Position numbers and translations under genes: made by a program. DNA of 10,000 nucleotides from contig NW_013653027.1 in assembly GCF_000499385.1 (NCBI RefSeq), positions 5,001-15,000 on the forward strand, in the 5' to 3' direction. How positions within the stretch are numbered: position 1 is the stretch's first letter; each line of letters starts with the position of its first letter. Source of the stretch: Eimeria necatrix. Taxonomy: Eukaryota; Apicomplexa; Conoidasida; Eucoccidiorida; Eimeriidae. Below the pieces are notes generated by a model. It was given only the letters and a program-made list of their open reading frames with translations, ran no database searches and had not been told where the DNA came from. Positions 1 through 5,606 of this stretch are shown piece by piece.

Positions 1-16
1 CTGCTTTTGCTGCTGC

Positions 17-58
<42 letters not shown>

Positions 59-140
59 CTGTTTTTCACTAGCTTTTGCCCCCCTAGTTTTTCCCAGCAG
101 TGTGGTTGCTGCCCGCGTTCGCCCCGACCCCAACCAAACC

Positions 141-188
<48 letters not shown>

Positions 189-190
189 AG
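1..190 (+). repeat. CTG-triplet tracts, probable intron of the upstream plus-strand gene
   Basis: Two CTG tracts, about 1-58 and 141-188, flank a short non-repeat stretch (about 59-140) that contains pyrimidine-rich acceptor-like sequence near 81-99. The second tract runs straight into CTGCAG, which I take as the splice acceptor of the exon starting at 191. CTG on the sense strand is the polarity seen in every intron of this window. A small exon could be hidden around 100-140, but I cannot assign one. Confidence 0.5.
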
Positions 191-311
191 CTTGGAGTCC
201 TCGGGAGACAAGCAAAAGATCGCTTTGCTGCAGGAAGCTTTTGGGGCTGAAAGCATTTTTGCTCCGGCGTTGGGGGCGCGTCGGACTTTGCTGCTGTTCA
301 GTGTGGGGTTT

Positions 312-347
<36 letters not shown>

Positions 348-582
348 GTTTGCTTCCGGGCCTCGCACTACTTCGCGGGGGCCCTTGCTGCTGCTGCTTT
401 CTGTCTTGTGTCTCTCTTTGGCTGCTGCTTCGCCTGGAGATATTTAAATCAAATTATTATTCAAAAAGCAGCAGCAAAAGCAGAAAGTGCTTTTAATGCT
501 TTTCGGCCCAACTGCATTGTTGCTGCTGCTTACGGCGCTGCTCTGGCCCTCCAGATCGATACCCCCAAAGTCCCCATGGTCA

Positions 583-622
<40 letters not shown>

Positions 623-644
623 CTGCTGCTGGTGTTGCACATGG

Positions 645-680
<36 letters not shown>

Positions 681-747
681 ACATGGTGCTGCTGCTGCAC
701 CTGCTGCTGCTGCTGCTGCTGCTGCACCTGCTGCTGCTGCTGCTGCA

Positions 748-782
<35 letters not shown>

Positions 783-1073
783 GCATGGAGCGTCGCAGTT
801 TGTGTGTGGGGCGCGCGCAGGTGCTGCTGTGTCCGAGCCCGTTCTCTGCGTGGCGTTTGCTGCCGCAGCAGCAGCAGCAGCAGCAGCGGCGCTTTTCGCA
901 GCAGCTGGGGGCCTGCCCCTACAGCGTGGTGGTCAGCAGCAGCAGAGGAGGCTCAGCAGCACTTGAAGAGTCGCTGCAGCTGCTGGAAGCAGCAAGACCT
1001 GGCAGGGCCAGACTGGAGGTGGTGGACGACGGGCTGGCTCTTGCTGCGCTCACTGCAGCAGACCTCAAGTCCG

Positions 1074-1115
<42 letters not shown>

Positions 1116-1243
1116 GGGTTGGGGGGTGGTTTTGCTGCTGCTGCTGCTGTTGCTGCTATTGGCGGGTGCTTGTGTTGCGGTTCGGGGTTGGGACGGGGGA
1201 GCGGGGAGGGTGCTGCTGCGGATGCTGCTGCTGCTGCTGCAGC

Positions 1244-1290
<47 letters not shown>

Positions 1291-1476
1291 TATGGTGCTG
1301 CTGCTGTTTGTGGTGCTGCTGGTAGGAGCTGGGTGGAGGAAGCATTTTATAAGGGCTGGGAAATCATCAAAGAGGAAGTAGCAGCAGGCAGCAAACTCTA
1401 CGACATTTCTTTGCTGCAGCCGCAGCAGCAGCAGCAGCAGCAGCAGCAGCTGCAGCAGCAGCAGCCGGATGTTTAG
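191..1476 (+). CDS. alpha/beta-hydrolase-fold protein, 3' part, probably catalytically dead
   Basis: Proposed exons are 191-279, 469-578, 821-1068 and 1326-1476 (stop TAG), giving 198 codons in the window; the 5' end lies outside. The spliced product reads in fold order. Exon one begins LESSGDKQKIALLQEAFG and continues to FAPALG, matching the HG-(L)-x-S-S segment and second strand of small alpha/beta hydrolases if an upstream exon ends in HG. Next come FRPNCIVAAAYGAALALQ (nucleophile elbow), KVPM joined to VLLCPSPFSAWRL, then ACPYSVVVSS, and finally RLEVVDDGLALAAL and SWVEEAFYKGWEIIKEE before a Gln-rich tail. Introns 579-820 (phase 0) and 1069-1325 (phase 2; AA|GTCCGC to GTAG|G) preserve frame and family continuity. 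Intron 280-468 is less certain: it is 189 bp, an exact multiple of three, and would otherwise add an implausible poly-Leu membrane segment. The usual Ser, Asp and His positions read Ala, Gly and Leu. No specific substrate can be given. Family call is moderate; exon one limits are weak. Confidence 0.55.
579..820 (+). repeat. CTG-filled intron of the hydrolase-like gene
   Basis: The segment begins GTCAGC after an ATG codon and ends GCGCGCGCAG before GTGCTGCTG, so it is a GT..AG intron in phase 0. About 583-782 is almost wholly CTG/CTGCAC triplets. Splicing joins KVPM to VLLCPSPF, the expected strand after the nucleophile elbow of an alpha/beta hydrolase. Confidence 0.6.
1069..1325 (+). repeat. 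CTG-filled intron of the hydrolase-like gene
   Basis: The donor is AA|GTCCGC and the acceptor GGTAG|GAGC, phase 2, rebuilding an AAG codon so that the product reads ADLKSWVEEAF. Two CTG tracts (about 1075-1114 and 1248-1290) occupy much of it. Confidence 0.55.
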
Positions 1477-1553
1477 GCGGTCCCAGACGACGCTGCTGCT
1501 GCTGGAAGCAGCAGCAGCAGCAGCAGCAGGTCGCAGGCTGTCCCAATCGACGC
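1476..1553 (+). repeat. 3'-flank CTG/CAG hairpin between 18-bp imperfect direct repeats
   Basis: GGCGGTCCCAGACGACGC (1476-1493) recurs as GGCTGTCCCAATCGACGC (1536-1553), 15 of 18 bases identical and exactly 60 bases apart. Between them, four CTG units face a longer CAG run across a GAAG loop. The first copy overlaps the last base of the hydrolase-like stop codon. Confidence 0.6.
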
Positions 1554-1560
1554 AAAGCCA

Positions 1561-1635
1561 TCGAATAAATAAAATAAAAACAAAAATAAAAACAAATTGA
1601 AAATAAATCAAAACAATTAAAAACAAATTATGCTG
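1561..1635 (+). terminator. A/T-rich 3' flank with AATAAA polyadenylation-type signals
   Basis: The first AATAAA is at 1564-1569, about 90 bases after the hydrolase-like stop codon, followed by several further AATAAA copies in an A-rich strip to about 1620. This is the only strongly A/T-rich stretch near the gene and fits a poly(A) region. Signal use in this organism group is not well fixed, so this is an inference. Confidence 0.4.
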
Positions 1636-1715
1636 CTGGCAGCAAAACAAATGTGTTATTTGACAAACGCAAAAGAGGCGCCGAGCGCCTCCCACAAGAA
1701 ACAAAACACTGACGC

Positions 1716-1819
1716 TGGCTAGCTAGCCACACAGCTAGCTAGCCAGCTAGCTAGCTAGCCAGCTAGCCAGCTAGCCAGCTAGCTAGGTAGCTAGCTGGCT
1801 AGCTAGCTAGCCAGCTAGC
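1716..1819. repeat. (GCTA)n tetranucleotide array 1
   Basis: Runs of GCTAGCTAGC interrupted by CCA, GG and CACA variants. GCTA repeats are self-complementary (GCTAGC is a palindrome) and carry TAG in every reading frame of both strands. The array lies downstream of the hydrolase-like gene. Confidence 0.9.
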
Positions 1820-1911
1820 GGCAGCAGAGCAGCAGCTGCTTTTGGGGGGCTTTTGGCGGCCCTCTTTTAGAGGCTCGAAGCCCTTCGTTGAAGCCGCCCC
1901 CGAGCTGCCTC
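1820..1911. other. Non-array spacer between (GCTA)n arrays, no gene seen
   Basis: Mixed sequence with G-rich and C-rich blocks (TTTTGGGGGGC near 1840; CCGCCCCCGAG near 1895). I see no open frame of note, no RNA gene and no recognisable family motif. Confidence 0.5.
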
Positions 1912-2004
1912 GCTAGCTAGCTAGCTAGCTAGCTGGCTAGCTAGCTAGCTAGCTGGCTAGCTAGCTAGCTAGCTGGCTAGCTAGCTAGCTAGCTAGCTAG
2001 CTAG
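1912..2004. repeat. (GCTA)n array 2 with a 20-bp higher-order period
   Basis: Nearly perfect GCTA repeat broken by a GG (CTGG) at 1933-1936, 1953-1956 and 1973-1976, so a 20-bp unit is repeated three times on top of the 4-bp unit. The regular spacing implies amplification of the larger unit, not only slippage of the tetramer. Confidence 0.85.
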
Positions 2005-2030
2005 GGGCAGCAGCCAGCTAGCCTGCAGCA

Positions 2031-2093
2031 ATGGTTGTTAAGTGTTCCGACTATGGAGTGGAGGCGTCCGGATTTGCTGTTGTTGCTGCTGCC

Positions 2094-2124
<31 letters not shown>

Positions 2125-2156
2125 TCGCTGCTGCTGCTGCTGCTGCAGCTGTTTAG
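2031..2156 (+). CDS. 41-codon ORF of doubtful status, Ala-rich tail
   Basis: ATG at 2031 opens a frame to TAG at 2154-2156. The first 15 residues, MVVKCSDYGVEASGF, are not repeat-derived; the rest is Ala with a few Val from a GCT run. It starts just after a (GCTA)n array and ends 49 bases before telomere-like repeats. Against it, long sense-strand GCT/CTG runs here are otherwise intronic, and I recognise no family. It may be a gene relic or chance. Confidence 0.15.
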
Positions 2157-2205
2157 GCGCCGAGGCGCGTAGCTGTCTGTAGAGCTGATTGACTTCGGCT
2201 CACAC

Positions 2206-2247
2206 GGGTTTAGGGTTTAGGGTTTAGGGTTTAGGGTTTAGGGTTTT
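2206..2247 (+). repeat. Telomere-like array A, (GGGTTTA)5 plus partial unit
   Basis: Five perfect GGGTTTA units start at 2206, 2213, 2220, 2227 and 2234, followed by GGGTTTT. This is the plant/apicomplexan-type telomeric heptamer, G-rich strand on plus, at an internal position. Confidence 0.95.
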
Positions 2248-2311
2248 GTTGTATAGTTCTGTAAACTGAATGAGGTGTAAAGGTACCGCCACAGATGCAG
2301 GAGGCGCATGT

Positions 2312-2342
<31 letters not shown>

Positions 2343-2549
2343 AGCGAACTGCTGCAGCAGCAGCGACGCTTCCCTGTTGCTGCTGCTGCTGCAGATCCAG
2401 AAGATCTGCGTAGTTACTGCTGCAGCAGAGGCAGCAGATACGTGTCGCTGCAGCAGCAGCAGCAGCAGCTGCTGCTGCTGCTGCTGCCCCCCTAAACGCC
2501 TTTCGAGAAAGGATATATTTTAAAGAGAACCCCAGTGGTTCACCTTCAA
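2248..2549. other. Spacer between telomere-like arrays, with triplet runs and no supported gene
   Basis: Holds a CTG run (about 2311-2341), mixed CAG/CTG blocks and a perfect (CAG)6(CTG)6 palindrome at 2451-2486. Open frames of 66 and 71 codons overlap in two frames here, but both consist mainly of Cys, Gln, Leu, Ala or Ser runs with no non-repeat domain, so I do not call a gene. Confidence 0.6.
2450..2487. repeat. Perfect (CAG)6(CTG)6 palindrome, 38 bp with flanking G/C
   Basis: Six CAG units (2451-2468) are followed without a spacer by six CTG units (2469-2486), and the next base on each side is also complementary. The sequence can extrude as a perfect hairpin on either strand. Confidence 0.95.
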
Positions 2550-2577
2550 GGGTTTAGGGTTTAGGGTTTAGGGTTTT
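2550..2577 (+). repeat. Telomere-like array B, (GGGTTTA)3 plus partial unit
   Basis: Perfect units begin at 2550, 2557 and 2564, followed by GGGTTTT; same orientation as array A. Confidence 0.95.
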
Positions 2578-2594
2578 GGTCTATATTGAGATAT

Positions 2595-2632
2595 AGGGTT
2601 TAGAAATTAGGGTTTGGGGTCTAGGGTTTAGA
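2595..2632 (+). repeat. Degenerate telomere-like heptamers
   Basis: Diverged GGGTTTA copies (AGGGTTTAG, TTAGGGTTTG, TCTAGGGTTTAG) follow array B in the same orientation. They look like decayed units, which suggests that the array is not newly made. Confidence 0.8.
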
Positions 2633-2700
2633 TCTAATTTAGAGCAAAAGTACAGATCCACAGAGGGGCCCCCATAGCCTCAACCTGTGGTGTCTTGGGA

Positions 2701-2741
2701 TAAACCCTAAACCCTAAACCCTAAACCCTAAACCCTAAACC
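2701..2741 (-). repeat. Telomere-like array C, (TAAACCC)5 plus partial unit, inverted
   Basis: Five perfect TAAACCC units run from 2701 to 2735, then TAAACC. The orientation is opposite to arrays A and B. Confidence 0.95.
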
Positions 2742-2802
2742 TTCATTTTCTTCATGTGAGGAGGCCTTAAAACTTGAACCGGATGATATAAGCCCTCAAC
2801 TA

Positions 2803-2830
2803 AAACCCTAAACCCTAAACCCTAAACCCT
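2803..2830 (-). repeat. Telomere-like array D, (AAACCCT)4, inverted
   Basis: Four perfect AAACCCT units, same orientation as array C, 61 bases downstream of it. Confidence 0.95.
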
Positions 2831-2848
2831 AGGAAATGTAGAGCAGCT

Positions 2849-2888
2849 GGGGGCCCCCACTAGGGGGCCCCCGGCTTTGGGGGCCCCC
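2849..2888. repeat. Three GGGGGCCCCC palindromes
   Basis: The 10-base perfect palindrome GGGGGCCCCC occurs at 2849-2858, 2863-2872 and 2879-2888. They sit between telomere-like array D and the A/T-rich leader of the bS6m gene. Each could form a short hairpin or pair with another copy. Confidence 0.9.
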
Positions 2889-2908
2889 GGTGCTGGTTTG
2901 CTGCGGTT

Positions 2909-2975
2909 CCTTCTTATTTTCACAAATAAAAAAGACAATAAAATATATTTAATTAATTTGCATTGCTTTTTAAAG
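2909..2975 (+). promoter_or_regulatory. A/T-rich island, possible promoter/5' region of the bS6m gene
   Basis: A sharply A/T-rich 65-base strip (AATAAAAAAG, AAAATATATTTAATTAATT) stands in otherwise G/C-rich surroundings, about 290 bases before the bS6m start. There is no ATG between 2838 and the start at 3264, which fits an untranslated leader. No defined factor site is claimed. Confidence 0.35.
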
Positions 2976-2990
2976 AGAAGGGGCCCTGTT

Positions 2991-3043
2991 TGGTGCTGCT
3001 GCTGCTGCTGTTGCGGCGGCGGCAGCTGCAGCAGCGGCAGCGC

Positions 3044-3081
<38 letters not shown>

Positions 3082-3194
3082 GCGCAAGCAGCAGCAGCAG
3101 CAAAGTGTACAACAAGACCACGGGAAGCTGCGCCAGCAGCACCAGCAGCAGCCACGAAGTCAGCTGCAGCTTAAGAAGCAGCAGCAGCATCAAC

Positions 3195-3254
<60 letters not shown>

Positions 3255-3263
3255 GCAGCAGCA
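2991..3263 (+). repeat. CAG-rich, ATG-free leader of the bS6m gene
   Basis: A short CTG run (about 2995-3010) is followed by long CAG/AGC runs (about 3045-3075, 3088-3103, 3178-3263). The bS6m frame stays open upstream through this stretch and would read Ser- and Ala-rich, but it has no ATG before 3264. I treat it as 5' untranslated sequence; a non-ATG-initiated extension cannot be excluded. Confidence 0.55.
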
Positions 3264-3416
3264 ATGGTGTTTTACGAACTGCACATGCTGCTGTCGCGGC
3301 GTGTGGGGCGGGCGGAGCTGCTGCACCTGCTGCAGCAGCAGCAGCAAATCATCGAGAAGCATTACGGCAGTCTTTTGGAAGTGCGGGACCTGGGTTTTAG
3401 AGAAACCGCATTCAGG

Positions 3417-3469
<53 letters not shown>

Positions 3470-3606
3470 TTTCCGCTGCCGTTGCTGCTGCTGCTTAGGA
3501 CGACGTTGGCTCTCGCTGCTGCTGCTGCTGCATGCTGCTGCTCTCTCGCTGCTGCCGCGCGCTTGCTGCTGCTGAGCCCGTTCCCGCTCTCGTCGCTGCT
3601 AACCCC

Positions 3607-3660
<54 letters not shown>

Positions 3661-3766
3661 AGGATAAAGAAGCCCCGCGAGTCTCCTGCATATTTTGGGC
3701 GCCTCATCGCCGTCGCCTTCGGGGCGAAGCCAACAGCAGTTCCGGAAATTGACGCCGCGCTGCAGG

Positions 3767-3808
<42 letters not shown>

Positions 3809-4125
3809 ACTTTTGCTGCTGCTGCTGCTAGTGGTTTTGTTGCTGGTGCTCTGCTGTGCTGGTTTCGTTGCTGCTGCTGTGTTTGTTCTTGCTGCTGCAG
3901 TGCCGCCGTTGTTGCCTTTTGTCCTGTGTTTGGTGTTGCTGCTGCTGCTGCTGCTGCTGCGTTTGTTGTCGTTGCTGCTGCCATGTTTGCTGCTGCTGCC
4001 GCTGCTATTTCTTGCTTCTGCTGCTGCTGCTGCTGCTACCGCTGTTGCTCCTTGCTGCTGCTCCTGCTGCTGCTGTTTCGCCGCTGCTCCCATAGACATA
4101 ACCTAAAATGCGACTGCTGCTGCTG

Positions 4126-4164
<39 letters not shown>

Positions 4165-4265
4165 AGGCAACAGGAGGAGTGCTGCGGCACACGACGCAGA
4201 AGCTGCGCTACCGCAGCAACTTCTTAACTTACAACTGCTACAAGCACCGCCCAGAGCCGCAATAG
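3264..4265 (+). CDS. MRPS6: mitochondrial ribosomal protein bS6m, three exons
   Basis: Exons 3264-3415, 3663-3765 and 4167-4265 (stop TAG) join in frame (phase 2, then phase 0) into 117 residues, the usual size of S6. The protein opens MVFYELHMLL, the S6 first strand (M-x-x-YEL), then a helix, then EVRDLGFRETAFR joined to IKKPRESPAYFGRLIAVAFG, matching the LG-x-R-x-L-x-Y-x-I and YF-x-x-x-F strands of the family. After PEIDAALQ comes ATGGVLRHTTQKLRYR, the VLR strand. bS6 binds small-subunit rRNA with bS18 in the platform of the mitochondrial ribosome. The ATG at 3264 is the first in frame and gives a start exactly at the conserved first strand. Donors are CAG|GTGCTG and CAG|GTCTGC; both acceptors are CTGCAG|G. 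No homopolymer tract survives in the mature protein although both introns (3416-3662, 3766-4166) are full of CTG. An apicoplast S6 is less likely because no leader precedes the domain. Confidence 0.82.
3416..3662 (+). repeat. CTG-filled intron 1 of the bS6m gene
   Basis: GT directly opens the CTG run (GTGCTGCTG) and a second CTG run ends in the acceptor CTGCAG|G. Phase 2. Reading through it would insert long Cys/Leu/Ala runs into a compact ribosomal protein. Confidence 0.8.
3766..4166 (+). repeat. CTG-filled intron 2 of the bS6m gene
   Basis: Donor CAG|GTCTGCTG and acceptor CTGCAG|GCA, phase 0, 401 bases. It contains CTG runs at about 3769-3808, 3935-3960 and 4132-4164, with many CTG/TTG variants between. 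Splicing joins EIDAALQ to ATGGVLRH, the expected S6 continuation. Confidence 0.8.
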
Positions 4266-4269
4266 CTGC

Positions 4270-4310
<41 letters not shown>

Positions 4311-4387
4311 CTGCTGCGCAGAGGCCCCTTTTGAAGGCTACAGAAACTGCCTTTTGCTTTGCGTCCCACAGCTAGCCGGGGGCCAGC

Positions 4388-4429
<42 letters not shown>

Positions 4430-4430
4430 G
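4266..4430 (+). repeat. CTG/GCT runs downstream of the bS6m gene
   Basis: Two GCT blocks follow the stop codon (about 4266-4318), then a non-repeat stretch (4319-4388), then about 14 CTG units (4389-4430). No clear AATAAA is seen here. If sense CTG marks non-coding transcript in this window, this fits a 3' untranslated region. Confidence 0.5.
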
Positions 4431-4793
4431 GCGCAGCTAGCTGGACTGCAGCAGGCAGCCGCTGAGTAGCTAGCCGCAGCTCCCCAAGTTCAGACCAAAT
4501 TTAAGTCAATTTGACCCAGCTAGCTTATTGACTAGCTAGCTAGATAGCCAACTAGCTAGCTAGCTAGCCAGCTAGCTAGCCAGCTAGCTAGCTAGCCAGG
4601 AGGCTAGCTAGCCGCGTACCTAGCAAGTCGGCCAGCGAGCTAAGTAGCTAGCTGCCCAGCTATGTGGCTAGCCAGCCAACTATCCAGCTAGCTATCTGGC
4701 CAGCTGGCCAGCTAGCTAGCTAGCTAGCTAGCCAGGTGGCTAGCTAGCAAACTGCCTACCTGCCCAGCTAGCTAGCTAGCTGCCTGGCCAGCT
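4431..4793. repeat. (GCTA)n array 3, degenerate
   Basis: Scattered and then dense GCTAGC units, most regular at 4533-4605 and 4710-4745, with many point variants (GCTAGCCA, GCTATCTGG). About 4470-4520 is non-repeat, A/T-richer sequence with no ORF of note. This is the first part of the spacer between two convergent genes. Confidence 0.85.
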
Positions 4794-4860
4794 GTGCTCT
4801 GGACCTGCTCCACTGCGCGGACCTTCTGGGCTTTCTGCAGCAGGAGCAGCTAAATAACTG
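4794..4860 (+). other. Coding-like orphan fragment between (GCTA)n arrays
   Basis: The plus frame reads CALDLLHCADLLGFLQQEQL and ends at TGA just before the next array. It is only about 22 codons long, has no ATG and matches no family I recognise. It may be a relic of an exon cut off by array growth, or chance; its low-repeat, Leu-rich composition is the only support. Confidence 0.15.
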
Positions 4861-4865
4861 ACCGC

Positions 4866-4961
4866 AGCTAGCTAGCTAGCTAGCTAGCCGGCTAGCTAGC
4901 TGGCTAGCTAGCTGGCTGGCTGGCTAGCTAGCTAGCTGGCTAGCTAGCTGGCTAGCTAGCC
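4866..4961. repeat. (GCTA)n array 4
   Basis: Dense GCTA repeat with CTGG interruptions like those of array 2, ending at GCTAGCTAGCCAGG. Confidence 0.88.
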
Positions 4962-5138
4962 AGGACTGGCGTATCGGTGCAATACCTTTAGTTGCTCGTA
5001 CTACCTCACGGTTAAACACGGGCGCAGCAGCAGCAGCCACAGCAGCAGCAACAGCAGCAGCAGCTGCTGCTGCTGCTGCTGGAGGCTGTCCCCCGCCGCC
5101 TGTAGAGCGGGGCCCCCGCTGCTGCTGCAGCAGCTAGC
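4962..5138. other. Non-array spacer, no gene supported
   Basis: About 75 bases of unique sequence (to about 5032) are followed by CAG runs, a CAG/CTG inverted run (about 5056-5081) and a C/G-rich block. I looked for a tRNA-like fold in the unique part and found no convincing set of stems. Confidence 0.5.
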
Positions 5139-5227
5139 TAGAGCAGCAGCTGTGGGCAACTAATGGCTATGGCTAGCTAGCTGCCTCTCTAGGCCCCAGG
5201 CAGCACAGCTAGCTGTGAGCGAAGCCC

Positions 5228-5329
5228 CAGCTAGCCACCAGCAGCAGCTAGCCACCAGCAGCAGCTAGCCATCAGCAACAGCTAGCCAACAGCAGCAGCT
5301 AGCCACCAGCAGCAGCTTGCCACAAAGAG
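5228..5329. repeat. 17-bp minisatellite mixing CAG and GCTA motifs, six units
   Basis: The unit CAGCTAGCCACCAGCAG starts at 5228, 5245, 5262, 5279, 5296 and 5313. Units 1, 2 and 5 are identical, units 3 and 4 differ by one or two bases, and unit 6 is decayed. It fuses the two repeat families of the window into one tandem unit. Confidence 0.92.
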
Positions 5330-5358
5330 CAGCACTAGCCGCAGAAGCTAGATCCGGG

Positions 5359-5606
5359 CAGCAGCAGCTAGCTAGCTGCTGCTAGCGATTTGCTGCAAGC
5401 CAGCTGCTGCTAGCTAGCTGCTGCTAGCTAGCTCCTGCCAGCTAGCTAGCTGCTGCTAGCTAGCTAGCTGCTGCTAGCTAGCTAGCTGCTGCTAGCTAGC
5501 TAGCTGCTGCTAGCTAGCTGCTGCTAGCTAGCTCCTGCCAGCTAGCTAGCTGCTGCTTGCTAGCTAGCTGCTGCTAGCTAGCTGCTGCTAGCTAGCTGCT
5601 GCTAGC
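5359..5606. repeat. Composite (TAGC)n-TGCTGC array 5
   Basis: Alternating blocks of TAGCTAGC (one to three TAGC) and GCTGCTGC give units of about 14 and 18 bases, repeated more than a dozen times. The array runs into the 3' end of the minus-strand gene and provides its last codons and stop. Confidence 0.9.

Noticed and set aside
280..468. Possible two-span membrane protein (Leu/Ala-rich segment between APALG and the nucleophile elbow)
   Set aside because: The hydrophobic run is encoded by a CTG tract, interrupts an alpha/beta-hydrolase fold, and can be removed in frame as a 189-bp GT..AG intron. Not fully excluded.
102..1325. Single 407-codon plus-strand ORF, Cys-rich
   Set aside because: Its poly-Cys and poly-Leu stretches coincide with the CTG introns. 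Only parts (191-279 and 469-578) carry hydrolase-family sequence, and the later family segments lie in other frames, as expected for a spliced gene.
2295..2523. Two overlapping ORFs (66 and 71 codons) between telomere-like arrays
   Set aside because: Almost all residues come from triplet runs and both frames are equally open, so there is no evidence of selection for either.
2206..2830. True chromosome end
   Set aside because: Arrays are only three to five units long, occur in both orientations, and are followed by an intact gene, so they are internal.
3412..3984. 190-codon minus-strand ORF rich in Ala and Ser, and neighbouring minus-strand ORFs at 3495-3707 and 3704-4099
   Set aside because: They lie antisense to bS6m exons and introns, consist of homopolymers and show no family motif. 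The plus-strand S6 model explains the region.
4975..5030. tRNA-like sequence in the unique spacer
   Set aside because: I could not form acceptor, D, anticodon and T stems that agree with each other.
5228..5606. CRISPR-like regular repeats
   Set aside because: There are no unique spacers between units; it is a tandem minisatellite/satellite array in a eukaryotic genome.
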